Assembly: GCA_900315835.1 (NCBI GenBank)
Contig: ONAR01000001.1
Location: forward strand, 62,001 to 126,000
Direction of reading: 5' to 3'
DNA length: 64,000 nucleotides
Origin: an uncultured Prevotella sp.
GTDB taxonomy: Bacteria > Bacteroidota > Bacteroidia > Bacteroidales > Bacteroidaceae
Position 1 is the first letter of the stretch; each line of letters starts with the position of its first letter. The notes below the pieces were generated by a model that searched no databases, was not told the origin of the DNA, and worked only from the letters and a program-made list of their open reading frames with translations. A program made the translations under genes and the position numbers. Positions 8,088 to 17,770 of the stretch are shown in pieces.

Positions 8088-10463
8088 ATGAACAACTTTA
8101 TCAGCGCCATCAAGAACCTGCCCCGGCGCGGCCAGCACAACCTGGCCAAGATTGTCTGCTTAGGCTTCGGTCTCGCGGTGTCGTCGGTGCTCATCGCCGA
8201 GGTGTTCTACGAACAGACCTTCGACTCGTGGTTTCCCGGCCACGAGCGCACCTACACCGTCAACGAGGATATCGTACAGAACGGACAGTACAATGAGTGG
8301 TCACAAACCTCTGGAGCCGTCGCACCGGGCATTAAGGCTGTGTCGCCACAGGTGGAGGCCGCCACACGCTACACTCACATGTTAGGTGATGTGAAGGCGA
8401 CTATCGACGGGCGGCAGTTCACCATCGACGAGATCAAGGCGGCTGACAGCTGCCTCTTTGATGTCTTTCCCCGCAAGGCCGTTCAGGGCAACCTCAAGGA
8501 GGGACTGAGCCGGCCGTATTACTGTGTGGTGAGCCGCTCCATGGCCGGGCGCATTGGCGGCAACGTGGTGGGCAAGGCCTTCGACCTCCGCGACTACGAC
8601 TATAAGCTCATCATCGGGGGCGTCTATGACGACTTCCCCTTTAACTCCGACCTGCGCGACATTGATGTCATTGTATCGCTGCCCACGACGTTGAAAGTCT
8701 TCTCTTACGATATCGTCAATCACTGGGTCGGCACTGACCGCTACTCCTCTTTCATCAAACTGCGGAAAGGGGCGACAATTGCCGACCTGAAACCCAATGT
8801 GCGCAAGATGATGGAGCAGCACAGCGAATATGCCGAGGCAGAGAAAGCTGGCCTGAAGTTCGACTACTCTTTCACGCAGATAACCGAAGACCATACCTCC
8901 AATCCGCAGGTGAAGACGATGTGCTGGATTATGTCGCTGCTCGCCATCATCCTCTTGGTCTCCACGGTGGTCAACTACCTGCTCATCGTCATGGGCAATG
9001 TGGTGTTGCGCTTCCGCGAGATGGCCGTGCGCAAATGCTTCGGCGGCGGGCGGCGCACCATCTACGGCATTACCATCAGCGAGTCGCTCGTCCACGTGCT
9101 CATCGGCATCCTGTTTGCCCTTGCGCTGATATTCGTCTGCAAGGGGACGATAGAGCAATATATCTCTGCACCCGTCAGCACGATGCTGCTTAGTCGTGGC
9201 TCGTGGATTCTCGTCCTCATCTGCCTCTTCATCATCTTTGTCGGTGGCTTTGTGCCGGGCTATATCTATTATAAGGTACCCGTGACGGCAGCTTTCCGCG
9301 GGGTGCATGAGGCGCGCCGCCGCTGGAAGCTCGTCATGCTGTCGGTTGAGTTTCTCGTGGTCACCATCATGTTCTGCCTCCTCGCCGTCGTGCAACAGCA
9401 GTATCACGAGGTGACGCATGAGAATATGGGCTATGACTACAGCCATCTCGCTGTGGTTACGGTCGATAAGGCCCCCACCAATCAGAAGCAACAGGCCATA
9501 GCCTCGCTGCGCTCTTTGCCCTTCATCGGACAGGTGACGACGGCATGGACATTACCCATTGAGTGGGCCAGTGGCAACAACATCTACCTGCCGGGTGACG
9601 ACACGGAGTATTTCAACATCGCAGACCTGTATGGTGTCGGTGACGGATACTTGAAGCTTATGGGCATCAAGGTCATCGAGGGCCGCAATTTCACCGAGCC
9701 TGCCGACAGCAACCTCAGCGAGGTGATGGTCAGCGAGTCGTTTGTCAAGCGCTTCCACACCACCACCCACCGCCAGGGCAGCGTCGTCGGGCAGCACATC
9801 TGCATCTCTGAGCATACCGACAGCCTGCATCCCTTCTCTACGATATGCGGTGTATATCAGGATGTCAGCATCGGCTCCTCGCTCAACCGTGACCAGCGTC
9901 CGAGCGTGCTCTTCCATGACTATGATGACGACAGATACATCCTTGCAAGATTTACCGACCTCACACCCGATAACCTCGACCGGGCACGCCAGCAGTTGAA
10001 GCAGTTGTTGCCCGACCGCGAAGTGAAGGTGATACCTTACTCCGACTTGGTCGTTGATCAGTATCGCAGCACCAACGGCTTCCGCGTCGGCACCCTTGCC
10101 ACCGGCATCACTGCGCTGGTCATCGCGCTCATGGGACTCATCGGCTACACCAATGACGAGGTGAACCGCCGCCGCAAGGAGATTGCCATCCGCAAGGTCA
10201 ACGGAGCCACGGCCCGCGACATCTTCCGCATGCTCGTGGCTGACGTGCTGAGGCTCGCCATCCCGGCCGTCGTCATAGGGCTTGTCGTGGCATGGCTCAT
10301 CGCCAGGGAGTGGCTGCAGCTGTTTGCCGACCGCATCACGCTCTCGCCGTTGCTCTTCTTGGCTGTCGGCGTGGTGGTGCTCATCATCGTGATCAGCATC
10401 CTGCTGCTATCGGCCCGCAGGATTGTCAACGGCAATCCAGTGCTTTATCTCATGGATGAGTAG
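8088..10463 (+). CDS. ABC transporter permease 2, MacB/FtsX type
   Basis: 791-residue paralogue of the preceding permease, starting 4 nt after its stop. It has the same architecture: N-terminal transmembrane helix (about 18-42), periplasmic domain, first FtsX block with EMAVRKCFGGGRRTI, second periplasmic domain, and final FtsX block with EIAIRKVNGATARDI. The C-terminus NPVLYLMDE resembles the NPV ending of the first permease (NPVNNIKQE). The two are too divergent to be a recent duplication, so a dedicated heterodimeric permease is the best reading. Substrate cannot be read from sequence. Confidence 0.92.
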   Translation: MNNFISAIKNLPRRGQHNLAKIVCLGFGLAVSSVLIAEVFYEQTFDSWFPGHERTYTVNEDIVQNGQYNEWSQTSGAVAPGIKAVSPQVEAATRYTHMLGDVKATIDGRQFTIDEIKAADSCLFDVFPRKAVQGNLKEGLSRPYYCVVSRSMAGRIGGNVVGKAFDLRDYDYKLIIGGVYDDFPFNSDLRDIDVIVSLPTTLKVFSYDIVNHWVGTDRYSSFIKLRKGATIADLKPNVRKMMEQHSEYAEAEKAGLKFDYSFTQITEDHTSNPQVKTMCWIMSLLAIILLVSTVVNYLLIVMGNVVLRFREMAVRKCFGGGRRTIYGITISESLVHVLIGILFALALIFVCKGTIEQYISAPVSTMLLSRGSWILVLICLFIIFVGGFVPGYIYYKVPVTAAFRGVHEARRRWKLVMLSVEFLVVTIMFCLLAVVQQQYHEVTHENMGYDYSHLAVVTVDKAPTNQKQQAIASLRSLPFIGQVTTAWTLPIEWASGNNIYLPGDDTEYFNIADLYGVGDGYLKLMGIKVIEGRNFTEPADSNLSEVMVSESFVKRFHTTTHRQGSVVGQHICISEHTDSLHPFSTICGVYQDVSIGSSLNRDQRPSVLFHDYDDDRYILARFTDLTPDNLDRARQQLKQLLPDREVKVIPYSDLVVDQYRSTNGFRVGTLATGITALVIALMGLIGYTNDEVNRRRKEIAIRKVNGATARDIFRMLVADVLRLAIPAVVIGLVVAWLIAREWLQLFADRITLSPLLFLAVGVVVLIIVISILLLSARRIVNGNPVLYLMDE

Positions 10464-10467
10464 AAGA

Positions 10468-10557
10468 CCCTCCCAAAATGGAGGGAAAAGGGCCACCCCG
10501 ATGGGCAGGAGCAGGCCTTCTCCCGCTTGGTTCAGTAAGCCGCTGTTTCGCAGCGGC
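10468..10557 (+). other. Two small hairpins between permease 2 and the ATPase gene
   Basis: The 125-nt gap has CCCTCC...GGAGGG (10468-10473 / 10480-10485) and GCCGCTG...CAGCGGC (10539-10545 / 10551-10557). Neither is followed by a T-run, so an attenuating or stabilising role within the operon mRNA is more likely than full termination. Confidence 0.45.
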
Positions 10558-10588
10558 CCCCCAATAAAAACAATAAAACACCAAAGAT

Positions 10589-11251
<663 letters not shown>

Positions 11252-11301
11252 GGCGCTGCCGCCTCCACTGCCCATCTACTGCCGCATCCGCAGCCCCCTC
11301 A

Positions 11302-11348
11302 TACAGTGTAGTGACCGGCCTCGTTTCGGCCACTATACTGTAAAGTTT
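11302..11348 (+). terminator. Hairpin plus T-run after the export operon; REP-like sequence
   Basis: TACAGTGTAGTGACCG pairs with CGGCCACTATACTGTA (14 of 16), followed by AAAGTTTTTT. It can end transcription of the ABC operon. The arms match the AGTGTAGTGGCC end of the REP-like family seen near 45.5, 46.9 and 62.7 kb, so a repeat may have been used as a terminator. Confidence 0.6.
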
Positions 11349-11518
11349 TTTAGTGTTTTGAGGGCCACGAGAAGGGCCTCGAAACCCACCAACCCCTCCT
11401 TCGCTCCAAAATACGCGATTCTGGGCGATTTTAAGTCGGTTTTTTATAAATCGCTATCAATCAGTGATTTGTGCGCGAGAAGGCCAAAACCGCGGTCGCT
11501 TCAGACGGCAACCGCGTC

Positions 11519-11647
11519 GCGATACCATACTTATCGCATCGCGAAAGCATAGTTATCGCAGTGCGAAAGCATAGCTATCGCGTCTCGATACCATAGCTAT
11601 CGCAGTGCGATACCATAGCTATCGCGGTGCGATTTGATACCTATCGC
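11519..11647. repeat. Six-copy palindromic array, exact 22-bp period
   Basis: Units start at 11519, 11541, 11563, 11585, 11607 and 11629. The core is GCGATACCATAGCTATCGC, itself an inverted repeat (GCGATA...TATCGC), followed by a 3-nt linker. Units 2 and 3 carry GCGAAAGC in place of GCGATACC. The array lies in a 640-nt gene-free stretch (11252-11891). The rest of that stretch holds the hairpin at 11302 and the promoter at 11834; I see no gene in it. The same core occurs at 23851 and, in the opposite orientation, at 62719. Confidence 0.9.
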
Positions 11648-11833
11648 GATTTGATGCGGCAAAAACGCCACTTTGAACGCCGTTTTCCCGTTTTTCGATC
11701 GCTTTTTCCCCGTTTTTCCATCGCTGGAAGGAGCAAAAACGATGATGCCATTTTGTAAGGTTTTTTACGAATGTTTCATTCCGGATGATGGCACCTCCCA
11801 TAGCTCAATATGAAATATTCCCTTTACCGTTCA

Positions 11834-11864
11834 TTGCGGTTTTACAGAAAAATGATTATATTTG
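11834..11864 (+). promoter_or_regulatory. Bacteroidota-type promoter of the GH36 gene
   Basis: TTG at 11834-11836 and TATATTTG (TAnnTTTG -7 box) at 11857-11864, spaced like other promoters in the window; about 27 nt to the ATG. Confidence 0.6.
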
Positions 11865-11891
11865 CACTGTTGATTACCAAATACAATCATC

Positions 11892-14087
11892 ATGAAAAAA
11901 CTCTCTTTACTGCTCACCCCGCTCATCCTGACATTGAACATGCAGGCGGCTGACAAACAGCACATCCGCATCAGTACCGACAACATCGACCTCGTGTTGC
12001 AGGTGGGCGACAACGGTCGCCTGTATCAAGTCTACTTCGGCGACAAACTCGACGCCGCCGCTGAGGCCGACTTCAGTCATTTCGACTGGCGGATTAAGGC
12101 GGGTTCCGACGGCGCCTACGGCATCCGCGGCCGCGAGGCCTATCCCAGTTCCGGCGGTGAGGACTCGTTTGAGCCCGCGCTGGCCATCACCCATGCCGAC
12201 GGTAACCTCTCTACTTATTTGTATTATAAAAGCAGCGAACAGAAGGCGGTCAACGGCGGCACCGAGACCGTCATCCGGCTTGCCGACGACAAATACGCCG
12301 ACGAGGTGGTGCTGCACTATGTGGCTTACGCCAAGGAGAACGTCATCAAGACCTGGAGCGAGATCAGCCATAAGGAGAAGAAACCCGTGACGCTGTGGCG
12401 CTACGCCAGCGGCATGTTCTATATCAACGCCGACAAATATTTCCTGACCAACTACGCCAGCGACTGGGCGCGCGAGGGGCAGCCTTGCATGCAACAGCTG
12501 CAGTTCGGCAAGAAGATTATCGACACCAAGCTCGGCACACGCGCCGCCGAGCAGAGTGAGCCGTTCTTTGAACTCGGCATCGACGGCCCCGCCCGCGAGC
12601 ATGAGGGTCGTGTGATGCTCGGTACCATCGGCTGGACGGGTAACTTCAGCTGTACGTTCGAGGTGGACAATGTGGGTTGTCTGCGCATCATCCCCGGCAT
12701 CAATCCCTACGCCTCCGACTATGTCTTGAAGGCCGGTGAGACGTTCTCCACGCCCGCCTTCATCTTCACCCTCAGCGACAACGGTACCTCGCAGGCCTCG
12801 CGCAACCTGCACGACTGGGCGCGCCGCTATCAGCTCTGGAATGGCGAAGGCCCGCGCATGACACTGCTCAACAACTGGGAGAACACCGGCTTCAACTTCA
12901 ATCAGGAGTCGCTCGCCCAACTGATGAAAGACGCTAAGGACCTTGGCGTGGATATGTTCCTGCTCGACGACGGTTGGTTTGGCAACAAATATCCGCGCAA
13001 AGACGACCACGCCGGACTTGGTGACTGGGAGCCGACCCATACCAAACTACCCGGCGGCATCCCCGCATTGACCAAAGCTGCGCAGGAAGCCGGCGTGAAG
13101 TTCGGCTTGTGGATTGAGCCCGAGATGGTCAACCCCAAAAGCGAGCTCTACGAGAAGCACCGCGACTGGGTCATCGAACAGCCCAACCGCAAGACGTATT
13201 ATTATCGCAACCAGCTCGTGCTCGACCTCTCCAACCCCGAGGTGCAGCAGTATGTCTTCGGCATCGTCGACCGGCTGATGACCGAGAACCCCAACATCGT
13301 CTACTTCAAGTGGGACTGCAACTCGCCCATCACCAACGTCTACTCACCCTATGAGAAAGCCAATCAGGGCAACCTCTATATCGACTACGTGCGCGGACTC
13401 TACAAGGTGCTCGACCGCATCCACGCCAAGTATCCGAAGCTTGAGATGATGCTCTGCTCGGGTGGTGGCGCCCGCTGCGACTACGAGTCGCTGCGCTATT
13501 TCGGCGAACTGTGGGCTTCCGACGATACCGACCCCTTCGAGCGTCTTTACATCCAGTGGTCGATGTCGAAGTTCTTCCCCGCCAAGGCTATTGCCGCTCA
13601 CGTAACCAACTGGAACAGGCAGGCTTCGGTGAAGTTCCGCACCGACGTGGCCTCGATGTGTAAGCTCGGCTTCGACATCGACCTGAAGTCAATGTCGAAA
13701 AGCGATTACCAGTATGCGCAGCAGGCTGTAGCCAACTGGCGCCGTCTGAGCGACGTCATCCTCGACGGTGAGCAGTACCGCCTCGTCTCGCCTTATGAGA
13801 CCAATCATGCCGCCGTCAACTACGTCAGTCAGTCGAAGGGCCATGCCGTCGTGTTTGCTTACGACCTCCATCCGCGCTTCCACGAGCCGCTGCGCAACGT
13901 GCGTCTGCAGGGCCTCGACGCTGCCCGCCGCTACTCGGTGAGGGAAATCAACCTCATGCCTGGCAAGCGGTCGGACCTCAGTTGCGACGGTCAGCAGTAT
14001 TCCGGCGACTACCTGATGAAGGTCGGCTTGCCGGTGCTCACCGCGATACAGGGCACCAGCCACGTGTTGGAACTTGTGGCGGAGTAA
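11892..14087 (+). CDS. Secreted GH36 alpha-galactosidase
   Basis: 731-residue glycoside hydrolase family 36 enzyme that removes terminal alpha-1,6-galactose from raffinose-type sugars or galactomannan. A signal peptide (MKKLSLLLTPLILTLNMQA) directs it to the periplasm or surface. An N-terminal beta-supersandwich runs to about 320, then the TIM barrel begins around DMFLLDDGWFGNK. The nucleophile is Asp475 in YFKWDCN. The acid/base aspartate lies in the SDDTDP motif (Asp544/545), after the CSGGGARCDYESLRYFGE substrate-pocket motif. A C-terminal beta domain completes the normal length. It is monocistronic with its own promoter and has no SusCD partners nearby, so the upstream glycan system is outside this window. 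Confidence 0.93.
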   Translation: MKKLSLLLTPLILTLNMQAADKQHIRISTDNIDLVLQVGDNGRLYQVYFGDKLDAAAEADFSHFDWRIKAGSDGAYGIRGREAYPSSGGEDSFEPALAITHADGNLSTYLYYKSSEQKAVNGGTETVIRLADDKYADEVVLHYVAYAKENVIKTWSEISHKEKKPVTLWRYASGMFYINADKYFLTNYASDWAREGQPCMQQLQFGKKIIDTKLGTRAAEQSEPFFELGIDGPAREHEGRVMLGTIGWTGNFSCTFEVDNVGCLRIIPGINPYASDYVLKAGETFSTPAFIFTLSDNGTSQASRNLHDWARRYQLWNGEGPRMTLLNNWENTGFNFNQESLAQLMKDAKDLGVDMFLLDDGWFGNKYPRKDDHAGLGDWEPTHTKLPGGIPALTKAAQEAGVKFGLWIEPEMVNPKSELYEKHRDWVIEQPNRKTYYYRNQLVLDLSNPEVQQYVFGIVDRLMTENPNIVYFKWDCNSPITNVYSPYEKANQGNLYIDYVRGLYKVLDRIHAKYPKLEMMLCSGGGARCDYESLRYFGELWASDDTDPFERLYIQWSMSKFFPAKAIAAHVTNWNRQASVKFRTDVASMCKLGFDIDLKSMSKSDYQYAQQAVANWRRLSDVILDGEQYRLVSPYETNHAAVNYVSQSKGHAVVFAYDLHPRFHEPLRNVRLQGLDAARRYSVREINLMPGKRSDLSCDGQQYSGDYLMKVGLPVLTAIQGTSHVLELVAE

Positions 14088-14153
14088 GGGATAATGCGGA
14101 GCCTGTTAATGTTTTTTTAATACGGCAGGCTCTGTATTCTCGTTGAGATTAGC

Positions 14154-14161
14154 TATATTTG
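14154..14161 (+). promoter_or_regulatory. -7 box of the ABM gene
   Basis: TATATTTG followed by C, about 60 nt before the ATG at 14223; no convincing TTG at the usual upstream distance. Confidence 0.45.
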
Positions 14162-14222
14162 CAGTTGTAATGGGGCTTCGCGCCCGGGTTACATCCATCT
14201 AAAACAAATAAACCGTACAACT

Positions 14223-14513
14223 ATGATTAGATTAAATGCATTCTTCACGCTGAAAGAAACAGCTGATGCCGACAAGGTGCTGGCATTGGCAAAGGAGTTG
14301 ATTGACTATTCGCGCAAGGACGAGGGTAACGTGGCTTACGACATCTTCCGCAGCGGCACCAATCCGAAAGTGATGATGTTCTGTGAGACCTGGCAAAACC
14401 AGGCTGTGCTCGACAAGCACTCCAACTCGCCGCATTTCACCCGTCTGGTGCCGGCCATCGAGGCCTACACCGAGAGCGGTCTGAAGTGCGAGCAGTTCGA
14501 ATTTGGCAAATAA
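14223..14513 (+). CDS. Antibiotic-biosynthesis-monooxygenase (ABM) fold protein, putative quinol monooxygenase
   Basis: 96-residue single-domain protein of the dimeric ferredoxin-like ABM/YgiN class. It has the expected pattern of an opening strand (MIRLNAFFTLK), a helix with a long acidic face (ADKVLALAKELIDYSRKDEGN), then YDIFRS and MMFCETWQNQAVLDKHSNSPHF, where the W...H..S.HF segment is the family signature. Family members are cofactor-free oxygenases acting on quinols or similar aromatics, or stress proteins of unknown substrate. It is monocistronic and convergent with the S9 peptidase gene. The function beyond the fold is not visible. Confidence 0.85.
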   Translation: MIRLNAFFTLKETADADKVLALAKELIDYSRKDEGNVAYDIFRSGTNPKVMMFCETWQNQAVLDKHSNSPHFTRLVPAIEAYTESGLKCEQFEFGK

Positions 14514-14524
14514 TGCTGGCCGCC

Positions 14525-14597
14525 ATCTGTGGAATCTGCATGAGCATTTTCTGCCCTCCGTCTTGGCTTCACGCAGATTCCGCAGATTTCGCAGATT
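14525..14597. repeat. Imperfect inverted repeat plus three 9-bp CGCAGATT repeats between convergent genes
   Basis: CGCAGATT occurs at 14572, 14581 and 14590 (period 9). The block 14571-14587 is nearly the reverse complement of 14525-14541. A hairpin here could terminate transcription from both sides, though no strong T-run is present. Confidence 0.6.
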
Positions 14598-14638
14598 ACC
14601 TGCCCACCCTTGATCTCGCAGACTTGTCGGCTTTTAAC

Positions 14639-17098
14639 CTACTCCGGCACCTTATCATACATGGCTTTCCACCAGCTGTCATTGCCCTGCAGCCATTTGG
14701 CAAACCAAGCGAAGATGGTGTTCTGCCATTTGATGCGCTTGTTGTAATCCTGTATCCAGTGATTCTCGCCTTCCACTTCGACAAGAGCCACCGGCCGCCC
14801 AAGGAGCTTGAGTGCGGTGTAGAGGCCGATGCTGTTGCCGATGGGCACATTGGTGTCGGCAGTACCATGAAGGAGCAGCAGTGGCGTGTGGATTTTGTCG
14901 GCATTGTAGAGCGGGCTGTGGTCGACATAAAGCTCTCGGTCGCTCCAGGGGTAGCGGTTGGCCATGCTCGTCTCGCTGTAGGAGTAGCCCCAATAGCCCT
15001 CACTCCAGTAATGGGTGTGGTCGCTGATGCCCGCATGCGAGACGGCGGCGGCAAAGAGATTGGTCTGCGTCTGCAGATACTGCGTCATGAACCCGCCGTA
15101 GGAGGCGCCGAGGCAACCGATGTGCTTGGCATCGACAAACGGATGCTCAGCGCAGAACTGCTTGGTGCCTTCGATGATGTCCTGCGCCACACCCTCACCG
15201 GCGGTATCGACATGGCGTGAGGCCCATTCCTGTCCGAAGCCAGCGGCGCCGCTGGGGTTGAGCACATACACCACATAGCCCATGGCGGCATAAAGCGGGA
15301 AGGGATAGTTGCCGCCGAAGTAGCGGCTCGAGGGCGAGCAACCGCCGTAGTAATATACGATCATCGGGTACTTCTTCGTTGCATCGAAATGAGGCGGGAG
15401 ATAATAGCGGCCGTTGACGCTGTCGCCGCGCGAGGAGAGGAAGGTCCACTCCTGGCAGCTGGCAATGTCAACGTTGGTCAACCTCTTCTGCAGGTCCTCC
15501 AAGAGCGTGACCTTGCCGTTGGCGGTATTGACCTGATAGAGCCGGTCGATGTTGGTTGCGCTTTGCCCGTTGCAGCAGAGCACTGGGGCGCGGTCGGCCA
15601 GTCCCACGCCGCCCACATAGTCCTCCGGCACGTTGATGCGCGTAATCTTCCCCGTCTTCGGGTTGAGGCGGAAGAGGCTTCGCAGGTCGCGGTCGAGGGC
15701 GTTGAAATAGATGTAGCCGTCGTATGGGCTCCATTGCACGGTCTCAATGCTCGGATTGAAGTCGCGGGTGAGCGCCGTGGCCTTGCGCGTCTGACAGTCG
15801 ATGGTGTAGAGCTGATAGTCGAACATGCTCGGCGTGCGTCCTTCGGGCAGGTTCATGCCGATGCCGCCGAGGCACTCCGGTGATCCCTTCACGGCAATCG
15901 TCTTGGCGTCGGGTGAGAAGCAGGCGTCGGCGATGAAGCCGTCGGAGTCGACCAAGCACTCGGCCTGCATCGTATTGAGGTCGAGGCGATAAATCGATGA
16001 TAGGGTAGTGGGGCGCTTCGTCAACCGTGCGCGCGACACCATATATAATATATAGCGGCTGTCTTTCGATATATCCATCAGACTCACGTTGTGGTAGCCG
16101 AAGGTGAGTGGCTGCACCGTTCCCGATGCGAGGTCGTAGATGGCGAGCGAAGAGCGTGACCGCCATCCGGGCTGCCGGTCGTCGGGCTGGATGATCTGAT
16201 GCACGTCGCGGTCGTCGTTGGCGCCCTGCACGGTCTGCTGCAGGATGAGGAACTTGCCGTTGGGCGCCATCGTCCAGTTGTTGTCGGGCAGTCCGTCAGC
16301 CAAAACGGTCTCGGCACCCGTGGCGATGTCGGTCTTGACGAGTTGTCGGCCGTTGACGCCCGTGCGCGTGGAGAGCAGCGCGTCTTGGCCGGGCATCCAG
16401 CGCTGTGGCTGCGTATAGGAGCGCGCGATGGTGCGCTGCCGCAGGTCATAGACATCGTATTGCCATGTGGTCTGCTTCGGTCCGGTGGTCTCGTAAGAGG
16501 GAACGAGGGCATAACGGCCATCGCTGCTCAGCGTGGTGCCGCTGAAATGCTTGCCGTTGAGGAAGTCCTTGAGCGTCAGCTCCCTTCGGCTGCCGTTGCC
16601 AAGTGTGAGGACCGAGTCGCGGTCGCAGCTCACGCTGACCAGCAGCGAGTCGTGGTCGTCGGGCTTCGACAGGTATTTGATGACCACCTCATGGGTGGCC
16701 GGCTCGATGGTGAGCTGTCCGCCGCTTTTTTGTCCGTCGATATAGAGCTGGTAGTGCTTGAGCTTCTCCACGTTCACCGTGGCCTTGGTGTAACGGCTGT
16801 TAGCGATGGTGAACTGCAGCAGGTGCAGTGCGTTGCCGTCCTTGCATTGCGGAGCCAAGGCGCTGGTGTAGGCCTCACCCTTGCCCGCATTGAGCAGGCT
16901 GACGGGAGTGTCGAGTAAGTCGTCGGATTTGTAAGGCTGACGGTCGATGCCGATGGTGTCGACCATCACGGGTTGACGTAGCAGGTAAGGACCGGTGTAA
17001 CGGAACTGGCTCACCTTGAGCGTGTCAGCCCCAAAGGCCTTGGGCGCCGCGACGACTGTCATCAGGGCTGCGAAGGTCAGGCTGAGGCTGAACCGCAT
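14639..17098 (-). CDS. S9 family peptidase (dipeptidyl-peptidase IV / prolyl-oligopeptidase type), secreted
   Basis: 819 residues from ATG 17098, chosen because it begins a clean signal peptide (MRFSLSLTFAALMTVVAAPKAFG). An in-frame ATG at 17137 would add 13 residues. The N-terminal two thirds form a beta-propeller (repeats such as DGRYALVPSY, PNGKFLILQQ, SPDAKTIAVKG). The C-terminal alpha/beta hydrolase carries Ser666 in GASYGGFMTQ, Asp748 in HGTADTNVP and His780 in GENHW, a complete catalytic triad. Enzymes of this class release dipeptides from proline-containing oligopeptides in the periplasm and feed peptide catabolism, which is important in asaccharolytic or mixed Bacteroidota. It is monocistronic, with a -7 box upstream. 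Confidence 0.92.
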   Translation of the reverse strand: MRFSLSLTFAALMTVVAAPKAFGADTLKVSQFRYTGPYLLRQPVMVDTIGIDRQPYKSDDLLDTPVSLLNAGKGEAYTSALAPQCKDGNALHLLQFTIANSRYTKATVNVEKLKHYQLYIDGQKSGGQLTIEPATHEVVIKYLSKPDDHDSLLVSVSCDRDSVLTLGNGSRRELTLKDFLNGKHFSGTTLSSDGRYALVPSYETTGPKQTTWQYDVYDLRQRTIARSYTQPQRWMPGQDALLSTRTGVNGRQLVKTDIATGAETVLADGLPDNNWTMAPNGKFLILQQTVQGANDDRDVHQIIQPDDRQPGWRSRSSLAIYDLASGTVQPLTFGYHNVSLMDISKDSRYILYMVSRARLTKRPTTLSSIYRLDLNTMQAECLVDSDGFIADACFSPDAKTIAVKGSPECLGGIGMNLPEGRTPSMFDYQLYTIDCQTRKATALTRDFNPSIETVQWSPYDGYIYFNALDRDLRSLFRLNPKTGKITRINVPEDYVGGVGLADRAPVLCCNGQSATNIDRLYQVNTANGKVTLLEDLQKRLTNVDIASCQEWTFLSSRGDSVNGRYYLPPHFDATKKYPMIVYYYGGCSPSSRYFGGNYPFPLYAAMGYVVYVLNPSGAAGFGQEWASRHVDTAGEGVAQDIIEGTKQFCAEHPFVDAKHIGCLGASYGGFMTQYLQTQTNLFAAAVSHAGISDHTHYWSEGYWGYSYSETSMANRYPWSDRELYVDHSPLYNADKIHTPLLLLHGTADTNVPIGNSIGLYTALKLLGRPVALVEVEGENHWIQDYNKRIKWQNTIFAWFAKWLQGNDSWWKAMYDKVPE

Positions 17099-17165
17099 GG
17101 TTGCATGGGGGTGATTTGGTTGCTTTCTTATTGTCATATGTAAAGTCAAACGTTGTATTCGTTTG

Positions 17166-17173
17166 CAAATCTA
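17166..17173 (-). promoter_or_regulatory. -7 box of the S9 peptidase gene
   Basis: TAGATTTG on the minus strand, followed by C, 68 nt before the preferred ATG (17098) and 29 nt before the alternative ATG (17137). Confidence 0.5.
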
Positions 17174-17227
17174 CATATTTTTAGGCAATAAAGCGACAAT
17201 AGCGGGATTATTTTTGTTGTGGGAGGG

Positions 17228-17335
17228 CTATTCTTCCTTCCTTTGCTCAAAGAGCCAGTCGCGGATGCCGGCGAAGGTGTAGGCCACGCGCCATGTACCT
17301 TCATGCGATTTGATGGTTTGGGCGGCATGAAGTTT
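17228..17335 (-). pseudogene. C-terminal remnant of an alpha/beta-hydrolase esterase
   Basis: The minus strand in this frame reads KLHAAQTIKSHEGTWRVAYT, then FAGIRDWLFEQRKEE and a stop at 17228-17230. That ending matches the C-terminal helix of phospholipase/carboxylesterase-type hydrolases, which commonly finish with a W...Y....L..WLF.Q.. pattern. There is no start codon, no nucleophile elbow and no room for the rest of the enzyme. Upstream the frame runs into a 9-bp repeat (TTGAAGGTT, about 17337-17354). Best read as the tail of a deleted gene. Confidence is moderate because only about 35 residues remain. Confidence 0.45.
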
Positions 17336-17389
17336 ATTGAAGGTTTGAAGGTTTAAGTTCAGTTGGTGAAAATTAACCCTCTTTACGCT

Positions 17390-17665
17390 TCAGAGATCGA
17401 GCGTGGGCGCTTCATCATCGGCAGGATTGTGAACGTATTGATGTTGGTTGACCCTTTGATATTTCTCGGCTTCCCGCTTCAGCTCATCAAACTTATCCAT
17501 GCGGCTGGGCTGGAACTTACCCTGATTGATGAGCTTGCGATTATGCTTGGCCCAGTTCACGAGGTCGCGTTCCTCAGGCTTGTACTTTGACGGTCTGCGC
17601 TTGTTCTCATGCAGGAAGTCCATATATTGCTGCCACATGTGTAGCCATCGTTCATCTTGTGTCAT
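17390..17665 (-). CDS. Stand-alone helicase-associated (HA) domain protein
   Basis: 91-residue protein that is mostly one helicase-associated domain. The W..M....F........P pattern is visible in RWLHMWQQYMDFLHENKRRP, followed by LVNWAKHNRKLINQGKF and RMDKFDEL, which match the spacing of conserved Trp and Leu residues in that domain. The domain normally occurs in tandem at the end of large superfamily 2 helicases in Bacteroidota and is presumed to bind nucleic acid. No helicase is encoded nearby. The charged C-terminus ends in DDEAPTLDL. It could be a functional small DNA-binding protein or the surviving end of a larger gene; the adjacent esterase remnant makes the second option plausible. Confidence 0.7.
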   Translation of the reverse strand: MTQDERWLHMWQQYMDFLHENKRRPSKYKPEERDLVNWAKHNRKLINQGKFQPSRMDKFDELKREAEKYQRVNQHQYVHNPADDEAPTLDL

Positions 17666-17770
17666 ATTTTGCGTTATTGTTCAGTTCGCCGTACCTTTGT
17701 CTGAGGCCCTCACCGCACTTGCCTTATTGATGACGCTCGGATGGAAGGCTATGGTCAGGCAGCAGTGAAC

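Noticed and set aside
6761-8194. 477-codon minus-strand frame
   Set aside because: Antisense to the permease genes; His/Asp/Gly-rich composition without domains.
11519-11647. CRISPR array
   Set aside because: The 22-bp units are nearly contiguous with 3-nt linkers and no unique spacers of 25-40 nt, and no cas genes are present.
17146-17328. 60-residue minus-strand frame starting MPPKPSN
   Set aside because: Overlaps the esterase remnant in the wrong frame and has no recognisable features.
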